DNA of 64,000 nt from Siccirubricoccus deserti (GTDB lineage: Bacteria > Pseudomonadota > Alphaproteobacteria > Acetobacterales > Acetobacteraceae). The notes under the pieces were generated by a model. That model did no database searches and had not been told where the DNA came from. It saw nothing but the letters and a program-made list of their open reading frames with translations. Shown piece after piece: positions 59,474-64,000 of this stretch. The stretch is from the NCBI RefSeq assembly GCF_014283215.1, contig NZ_JACOMF010000004.1, positions 204,669 to 268,668 of the forward strand, in the 5' to 3' direction. A program made the translations under genes and the position numbers. Position 1 is the first letter of the stretch, and each line of letters starts with the position of its first letter.

Positions 59474-60423
59474 GCCCCGGTTGTCCGGTCCTGGGGCATC
59501 CCATGAGCCAGCCAATCCTCAATCAGTCGGCGGGCGATGCTGTCGGCCCGCGGCAGGGCGAAGCCATGCGCCGCCGGGTCGCGGATCTCAGCCCGGCTGA
59601 ACCAGCGGGCGTCGCGCAATTCCTCGGGGTCGATGGTGATGGCCTCGGTCAGCCCCTCGGCATGGAAGCCGAGCATGATCGAGGAGGGGAAGGGCCAGGG
59701 CTGCGAGGAATGGTAGCGGACATCGCCGACCACGATCCCGCTTTCCTCCAGCACCTCCCGCCGCACCGCTTCCTCGAGGCTTTCGCCCGGCTCCACGAAA
59801 CCGGCAAGGGTCGAATACATGACCGTATTGGGAAAACGGGTGGAATGGCCGAGCAGGCAGTGGTCGTCGCGCACCACCAGCATGATCACCGCCGGGTCGG
59901 TGCGCGGGAAATGCTGCGCCTTGCAGCCGGTGCAGACCATGGCGTGGCCGGCCGAACGGGGCTCGCAGCCGGACCCGCAGATGCCGCAGAAGCGGTGCTT
60001 GGTGCGCCAGTGCATCAGCCCGCGGGCATGGGCGAGCACGCTGGCCTCGCCGGCCGGCAGCAGCCCGGCGACGGCGCGCAGATCGGTGAAGCTGCCCATG
60101 CCCTCGGGCAGCAGCGGCAGCGGATCGGCCGCCTCGGAGCAATCCACGGCGAAGACCGGGCGGCCTTCCCACAGGCCGAGGAAGCTCCAGGGGCCGCCAG
60201 CCATGCGCACCGCCTCGGCGGCGGCGCCAGTCAGCAGCACCGCTTCCGGGCGCCCCTCCTGCACGCCCTTCATCAGGCTGCGGGCGCGCCACACCGGCAC
60301 GAAAAGGGTTTCCGGATCGGCCAGCGCGGCGGCGATCCAGTCGGCGTCCTCCCGCCGCAGCGCGGCGCGGTCGAGGGGGCTGCCGGTATAGGCGTTGGGG
60401 CGGCTGGCGGGGATCGAGAGCAT
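59470..60423 (-). CDS. nudC: NADH pyrophosphatase (NUDIX)
   Basis: NudC cleaves NADH to NMNH and AMP, and in E. coli decaps NAD-capped RNA. The 317-residue protein has a zinc ribbon (KHRFCGICGSGCEPRSAGHA and MVCTGCKAQHFPRTDPAVIM, four cysteines). The Nudix box reads GFVEPGESLEEAVRREVLEE and SGIVVGDVRY, with the NudC-specific SQPWPFPSSIMLGF array near residues 245-258. The ATG at 60423 gives the usual N-terminus (MLSIPASRPNAYTGSPLDRA). The frame is open upstream but runs into the ffs gene region. It is divergent from ffs-dnaX. Confidence 0.93.
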   Translation of the reverse strand: MLSIPASRPNAYTGSPLDRAALRREDADWIAAALADPETLFVPVWRARSLMKGVQEGRPEAVLLTGAAAEAVRMAGGPWSFLGLWEGRPVFAVDCSEAADPLPLLPEGMGSFTDLRAVAGLLPAGEASVLAHARGLMHWRTKHRFCGICGSGCEPRSAGHAMVCTGCKAQHFPRTDPAVIMLVVRDDHCLLGHSTRFPNTVMYSTLAGFVEPGESLEEAVRREVLEESGIVVGDVRYHSSQPWPFPSSIMLGFHAEGLTEAITIDPEELRDARWFSRAEIRDPAAHGFALPRADSIARRLIEDWLAHGMPQDRTTGA

Positions 60424-60554
60424 GCAGACCGGACCCTGCCACGCGCCCGGGGCCTCGGCAACCGGGGGTGGCGCCGGCGCCGGCGCGGCGGATCCGCCGC
60501 GGCACGGATCCGCAGGTTTCGCGCGCAACCGCCATACCATTACGCCAGGTGGCA

Positions 60555-60585
60555 TTGTGCGCCTCCCCCTCTGGCATGATATGGT
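60555..60585 (+). promoter_or_regulatory. Candidate sigma-70 promoter of ffs
   Basis: TTGTGC at 60555-60560 and GATATG or TATGGT at 60578-60585, 17-19 bases apart, end about 7 bases before the SRP RNA 5' end. The fit to consensus is moderate. Confidence 0.4.
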
Positions 60586-60591
60586 GTCCTC

Positions 60592-60687
60592 GGAAGGTCG
60601 GCGGTGGACGGGCTCCTCGCCAACCCGGTCAGGTCCGGAAGGAAGCAGCCGCAACGGGTTCTTGCCCGGGTCGCTTGCCGGCCTTCC
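60592..60687 (+). ncRNA. ffs: Small signal recognition particle RNA (4.5S type)
   Basis: The highly conserved SRP core sequence GGTCAGGTCCGGAAGGAAGC (60627-60646) followed by AGCC is present. The ends can pair: GGAAGGTCGGC at the 5' end with GCCGGCCTTCC at the 3' end form the closing stem of a single long hairpin. It lies directly before dnaX, the normal alphaproteobacterial arrangement. The RNA binds Ffh to deliver proteins to the membrane. Boundaries are from the pairing of the ends. Confidence 0.93.
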
Positions 60688-60796
60688 ACCCTTCGGTGCG
60701 GATCGCCGGGGAGCGGGCGCGCTCCGAGGCGGGAATCCACGCCGCCATGCGGCTCGGCTCGGCGGCCACCGCCCACCAGGATTCCGCCCCCCGCGC

Positions 60797-62722
60797 ATGT
60801 CCTCCTCGCTCTTCGGTCCCGCCGATCCGCCCGATGCCCCCGAGGTCGAGGCGCTGCCGGAGCCGCCGCCGCCCGAAGGCCCCGGCCTGTTCGGCGATGC
60901 CCCGGCCGAACCGCCCCAGGCTGCGCCTGTCCCGGCCGCGCCCGCGCCGCCGGCCGCCGCCGCTACCCCGTACCGGGTGCTGGCCCGCAAATACCGCCCG
61001 AGCACATTCGCCGAGCTGATCGGCCAGGAAGCCCTGGTCCGGACCCTCCGCAATGCCTTCGCCCAGGATCGGGTGGCGCATGCCTTCATGCTCACCGGGG
61101 TGCGCGGCGTCGGCAAGACCACCACCGCCCGCATCATCGCCCGGGCGCTGAACTGCATCGGCCCCGACGGCCGCGGCGGCCCGACCCCCGAGCCCTGCGG
61201 CGTCTGCCCGGAATGCCTGGCGATCCTCGCCGACCGCCACCCGGATGTGCAGGAACTGGATGCCGCCTCCAACAACGGCGTCGACGAGGTACGGGAGCTG
61301 CGCGAACGGCTGCGCTACCGCCCGGCCCAGGGCCGCTTCAAGGTCATCATCCTGGACGAGGTCCACATGCTGTCGAACGCGGCGTTCAACGCGCTGCTGA
61401 AGACGCTGGAGGAGCCACCGGCCCAGGTGAAATTCATGCTGGCGACGACCGAGCTGCGCAAGGTCCCGGCCACCATCCTCAGCCGCTGCCAGACCTTCCA
61501 CCTGAAGCGCGTGCCGCAGGCCGAGCTGCGCGCCCATTTCGCCCGGATCGCGGCGAAGGAGCAGGTGGAGGTCGACCCGGAAGCCCTGGCCATGGTCGCC
61601 CGCGCCGCCGACGGCAGCGTGCGCGACGGGCTCTCGCTGCTCGACCAGGCCATCGCGCTCGGCGGGCCGGATGGCGCGGTCACCGCCGATGCTGTCAGGG
61701 ACATGCTGGGCCTCGCCGACCGTGGCCTGGTGCTGGATCTGATGGAGGCGCTGATGGCCGGAGATGTCCCGGCGGCACTGGCCACCCTTGACCGGGCGCA
61801 TGAGCGCGGTGCCGACCCGGGCATGGTGCTGCAGGATCTGCTGGAGCTGACCCACACGCTGACCCGGCTGCGCAGCGTGCCGGCGCTGAAGGATGACCCC
61901 GCGCTGACCGAGGCCGAACGCACCCGTGGCGCGGCGCTGGCGGCGAGGCTCTCGGTGCCGGTGCTCGGGCGGGCCTGGCAGATGCTGCTGAAGGGCCTCG
62001 GCGAGCTGGCTGGCGCGCCGGACCGCCGCGCCGCCACCGAAATGGTGCTGATCCGCCTCGCCCATGTCGCCGAGATGCCGCCGCCGGGCGATCTGGTGAA
62101 GCGGCTCATGGACGGCGGCTCGCTGCCCGCCGGCGCTCCGCGGCCGGCGCCGAATGGCGGGGGCGGCGGGCTGCGGGCGATGGGTGGTGGCGGCGCCATG
62201 CTGGCCGAGGCTGCACCCGTGGCCGCCGTCGCGGCGCAGCCGCAGGCCTGGCGCGACGTGGTTGCGCTGGCGTCTGGCCGCAAGCCGCTGCTGCACTCCT
62301 ACCTGCTGCACCGGGTCCATCCGGTGCGCGTCGCCCTCGGGCAGATCGAGATCCGGGTGCTGCCCGACACCCCGCGCGACCTCGCCGCCCAGCTCGGCGC
62401 GCTGCTGGCGGAACAGACCGGCGCCCGCTGGACCGTGGCGCTAAGCAATGCGGAGGGCGAGGCGACCCTCGCGGAGCAGGGCCGCAATGCGGAAGCCGGG
62501 CGGCTCAGCCTGGCGCAGAGCCACCCCCTGGTGCAGGCGTTGCTCGCCGCCTTTCCCGGCGCCAGCATCGAGCGGGTACGGGATGCCGGCGCCGATGACT
62601 ACGGCCTGCCGCTGATCGCGCCGGCCGAGGCGGCGGAGATGGAGCCGGGCGACATTCCGCCGACCGAGCTGGAAGAACCGCCCGACTTCGACGATGTTCC
62701 ACCCCCAGACGACGACAGATAG
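60797..62722 (+). CDS. dnaX: DNA polymerase III subunits gamma and tau
   Basis: The clamp loader ATPase. From ATG at 60797 a Pro/Ala-rich lead of about 60 residues precedes the conserved RVLARKYRPSTFAELIGQEA. Walker A is GVRGVGKTTTARIIARALNC near residues 99-118, the zinc cysteines CGVCPEC near 134-140, Walker B KVIILDEVHMLSNAAFNALL near 183-202 and sensor 1 near LATTELRKVPATILSRCQTF. The C-terminal domain has a tau-like part. No obvious slippery run for making gamma was seen. It follows ffs and is followed by ybaB (9 bp) and recR. Confidence 0.95.
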   Translation: MSSSLFGPADPPDAPEVEALPEPPPPEGPGLFGDAPAEPPQAAPVPAAPAPPAAAATPYRVLARKYRPSTFAELIGQEALVRTLRNAFAQDRVAHAFMLTGVRGVGKTTTARIIARALNCIGPDGRGGPTPEPCGVCPECLAILADRHPDVQELDAASNNGVDEVRELRERLRYRPAQGRFKVIILDEVHMLSNAAFNALLKTLEEPPAQVKFMLATTELRKVPATILSRCQTFHLKRVPQAELRAHFARIAAKEQVEVDPEALAMVARAADGSVRDGLSLLDQAIALGGPDGAVTADAVRDMLGLADRGLVLDLMEALMAGDVPAALATLDRAHERGADPGMVLQDLLELTHTLTRLRSVPALKDDPALTEAERTRGAALAARLSVPVLGRAWQMLLKGLGELAGAPDRRAATEMVLIRLAHVAEMPPPGDLVKRLMDGGSLPAGAPRPAPNGGGGGLRAMGGGGAMLAEAAPVAAVAAQPQAWRDVVALASGRKPLLHSYLLHRVHPVRVALGQIEIRVLPDTPRDLAAQLGALLAEQTGARWTVALSNAEGEATLAEQGRNAEAGRLSLAQSHPLVQALLAAFPGASIERVRDAGADDYGLPLIAPAEAAEMEPGDIPPTELEEPPDFDDVPPPDDDR

Positions 62723-62731
62723 GCCAATGCC

Positions 62732-63055
62732 ATGAAGAACCTCGGCAACATGCTGAAGCAGGCGCAGCAGATGCAGTCCCGCATGCAGGAGATGCAGGCG
62801 AAGCTGGATGCGACGCTGGTGGAGGGCGCGGCCGGCGCCGGCATGGTGAAGGTCACGCTCACCGGCAAGGGCGACCTCAAGCGCGTCTCGATCGACCCCA
62901 GCCTGATGGTCGCGGATGACCGCGAGGTGCTGGAGGATCTGCTGGTCGCCGCCCATGCCGACGCCAAGCAGAAGGTCGAGGCGCAGATGGCCGAGGAGAT
63001 GCAGAAGGCCACCGCCGGCCTCAGCCTGCCGCCCGGCATGAAGCTGCCGTTCTAG
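62732..63055 (+). CDS. ybaB: YbaB/EbfC nucleoid-associated protein
   Basis: A 107-residue DNA-binding dimer. [20 protein letters not shown] and [20 protein letters not shown] at the start, then [19 protein letters not shown] and the C-terminal LPPGMKLPF are typical. It lies between dnaX and recR, as in many bacteria. Confidence 0.95.
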   Translation: MKNLGNMLKQAQQMQSRMQEMQAKLDATLVEGAAGAGMVKVTLTGKGDLKRVSIDPSLMVADDREVLEDLLVAAHADAKQKVEAQMAEEMQKATAGLSLPPGMKLPF

Positions 63056-63092
63056 GCATTTCCCGCTGCGCGCCCACGATCCGATCGAGCAT

Positions 63093-63662
63093 TTGATCGG
63101 CCTGCTGGCGAAGCTGCCCGGCCTCGGCCGGCGCAGCGCGCGGCGGGCCGTGCTGAAGATGCTGATGCAGCCGGAGCAGGCGATGCTGCCGCTGGCCGCG
63201 GCGCTACGCGAGGCGGCTGCGGCGGTGCGGCCCTGCCGGATCTGCGGCAATCTCGATGACCAGGACCCCTGCCACATCTGCCGTGACCCGCAGCGCGACC
63301 GCAGCGTGATCTGCGTGGTGGAGGGTGTCGCTGAGCTCTGGGCGCTGGAGCGCGCGCATGCGCATCGCGGGCTCTACCACGTGCTGGGCGGCACGCTCTC
63401 GGCCTTGGGCGGGATGGGGCCGGAGGATCTGTCGGTGCAGCCGCTGCTCTCCCGCATCGCCGAGGACAAGGTGGAGGAGGTGATCCTTGCCCTGCCGGCC
63501 ACGGTGGATGGCGCCACCACCGCGCATTGGCTCGGCGACCGGCTGCGGCCAAGCGGCGTGCAGGTCACCAGGCTGGCGCAGGGCGTGCCGATCGGCGGCG
63601 CGCTCGACGTGCTGGATGAGGGGACGCTGGCGGCGGCGCTGAAGGCGCGGCGGGTGGTGTAG
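63093..63662 (+). CDS. recR: Recombination protein RecR
   Basis: RecR acts with RecFO to load RecA at gaps. The helix-hairpin-helix appears as LAKLPGLGRRSARRAVLKML near the start, the zinc finger as CRICGNLDDQDPCHIC, and the Toprim domain as VICVVEGVAELWALERAHAH with YHVLGGTLSALGGMGPEDL. The length from the TTG at 63093 is 189 residues, slightly short. The frame continues upstream through DPIEH (the usual family residues), but has no ATG or GTG before a TGA. A CTG at 63066 would give 198 residues. So the start codon is uncertain. Confidence 0.9.
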   Translation: MIGLLAKLPGLGRRSARRAVLKMLMQPEQAMLPLAAALREAAAAVRPCRICGNLDDQDPCHICRDPQRDRSVICVVEGVAELWALERAHAHRGLYHVLGGTLSALGGMGPEDLSVQPLLSRIAEDKVEEVILALPATVDGATTAHWLGDRLRPSGVQVTRLAQGVPIGGALDVLDEGTLAAALKARRVV

Positions 63663-63845
63663 CGAAGGACATCGCACCGGTCCCGGCGGCTGCGCCGGAC
63701 TGGCGCACAGCAGAAGCGCCTGGGCCGGACGCAACTTTTCCATCTGCAACAAATAAGCTGCATCGCTTCGGAATATTCATAACATAACAACATTGTTGGG
63801 CGTGTGGTATGGTTACTGGTCGTGTGCTACGGCTGGCGCCCCTTA

Positions 63846-64000
63846 GAGCCCATCCGGGAAGTTTCGATTCACGCTGAGGGCTTTCTGGCCAGCCGGCGGA
63901 GCATGATGCGGATCATTGCCATGCGGACGAAGGCGGCGGCGATGCGGCAGTGTCGCTCGAAGTCGCGGGCGAGGCGGCGGTTGCGGCTGATCCAACCGAT
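63846..64000 (-). mobile_element. End of an IS5-family insertion sequence (truncated by the window edge)
   Basis: The segment begins with GAGCCCATCCGGGAAGTTTC, which looks like a terminal inverted repeat next to CTTA, a likely target duplication. It contains the C-terminal transposase part described separately. The other end is outside the window. The 180 bp between recR and this end are AT-richer and hold no gene. Confidence 0.65.
63869..64000 (-). CDS. IS5-family transposase, C-terminal end (partial)
   Basis: The last 43 codons of a minus-strand gene that starts beyond the window. It reads IGWISRNRRLARDFERHCRI, then AAAFVRMAMIRIMLRRLAR before the stop. This is the conserved end of DDE transposases of the IS5 group (NRRLARDFE is typical). 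The catalytic residues are outside the window, except the Glu region near the start, which cannot be placed. Confidence 0.75.
   Translation of the reverse strand: MGWISRNRRLARDFERHCRIAAAFVRMAMIRIMLRRLARKPSA

Noticed and set aside
60395..60796. N-terminal extension of dnaX through ffs
   Set aside because: The upstream frame would cross the SRP RNA gene. The ATG at 60797 is a normal start.
60424..61275. Upstream extension of nudC on the minus strand
   Set aside because: It would cross ffs and antisense dnaX; the ATG at 60423 gives the usual NudC length.

Overview
The window is a 64 kb chromosomal segment of a high-GC alphaproteobacterium, most likely from the Acetobacteraceae (Roseomonas-like). 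The assignment is inferred from gene content and order. There is an F1-only ATP synthase operon (atpHAGDC) without F0 genes, an ffs-dnaX-ybaB-recR block, a DUF484-xerC pair, DUF1013, DUF1192 and YdcH-type small proteins, an alphaproteobacterial L31 of about 75 residues, many orphan periplasmic binding proteins including a Bug/TctC type, and strong G/C third-position codon bias. No rRNA or tRNA gene was seen. The only RNA gene recognised is the small SRP RNA.

Layout. 1-4.6 kb: end of accB, accC, aat overlapping an orphan DPPY methyltransferase, and an E. coli-type serA. 4.6-12.8 kb: a hypothetical gene, a decayed CBS-domain gene, an esterase and flavin oxidoreductase pair, an AEC transporter, two orphan binding proteins, two small secreted or membrane proteins and pdxY. 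13.0-17.6 kb: a complete branched-chain-amino-acid-type ABC cassette with overlapping genes. 18.0-22.2 kb: rpmE, an hsp20 with a ROSE-like leader, DUF1192, the DUF1013 regulator, two divergent YdcH proteins and purEK. 22.3-25.4 kb: a tandem pair of OmpA-like proteins and a 25-residue membrane peptide. 25.4-32.3 kb: a lipoprotein, a zinc alcohol dehydrogenase, an enoyl-CoA hydratase, a SnoaL-like protein, serC-serA and a DUF1217 protein. 32.4-34.3 kb: a DUF3140 protein with a long histone-H1-like repetitive tail, and a broken gene just upstream. 34.4-40 kb: uronate dehydrogenase with a mutarotase, a DHA2 efflux pump, a frameshifted flavin oxidoreductase and a ferritin-like protein. 40.1-45.1 kb: atpHAGDC. 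45.3-59.5 kb: an MFS transporter, priA, a transaldolase-like enzyme, DUF484, xerC, two lipoproteins, a CHCC zinc-finger protein, polA, and a histidine kinase followed by a receiver domain in another frame. 59.5-63.7 kb: nudC, ffs, dnaX, ybaB, recR. The right edge holds the end of an IS5-type insertion sequence.

How the genes work together. Replication and repair are well represented (polA, priA, dnaX, ybaB, recR, xerC). Serine synthesis has serC-serA in one operon plus a second PGDH of a different architecture 24 kb away. The udh-mutarotase pair points to uronic acid oxidation. Most of the window is ordinary housekeeping and transport. I found no phage, defence, CRISPR or biosynthetic island. 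The less ordinary items are the DUF3140/H1-like protein with a recent in-frame 198-nt duplication, the orphan methyltransferase embedded in the aat operon, the ROSE-like leader on hsp20, the 25-residue peptide, and several single-base frameshifts that are either decay or assembly errors.
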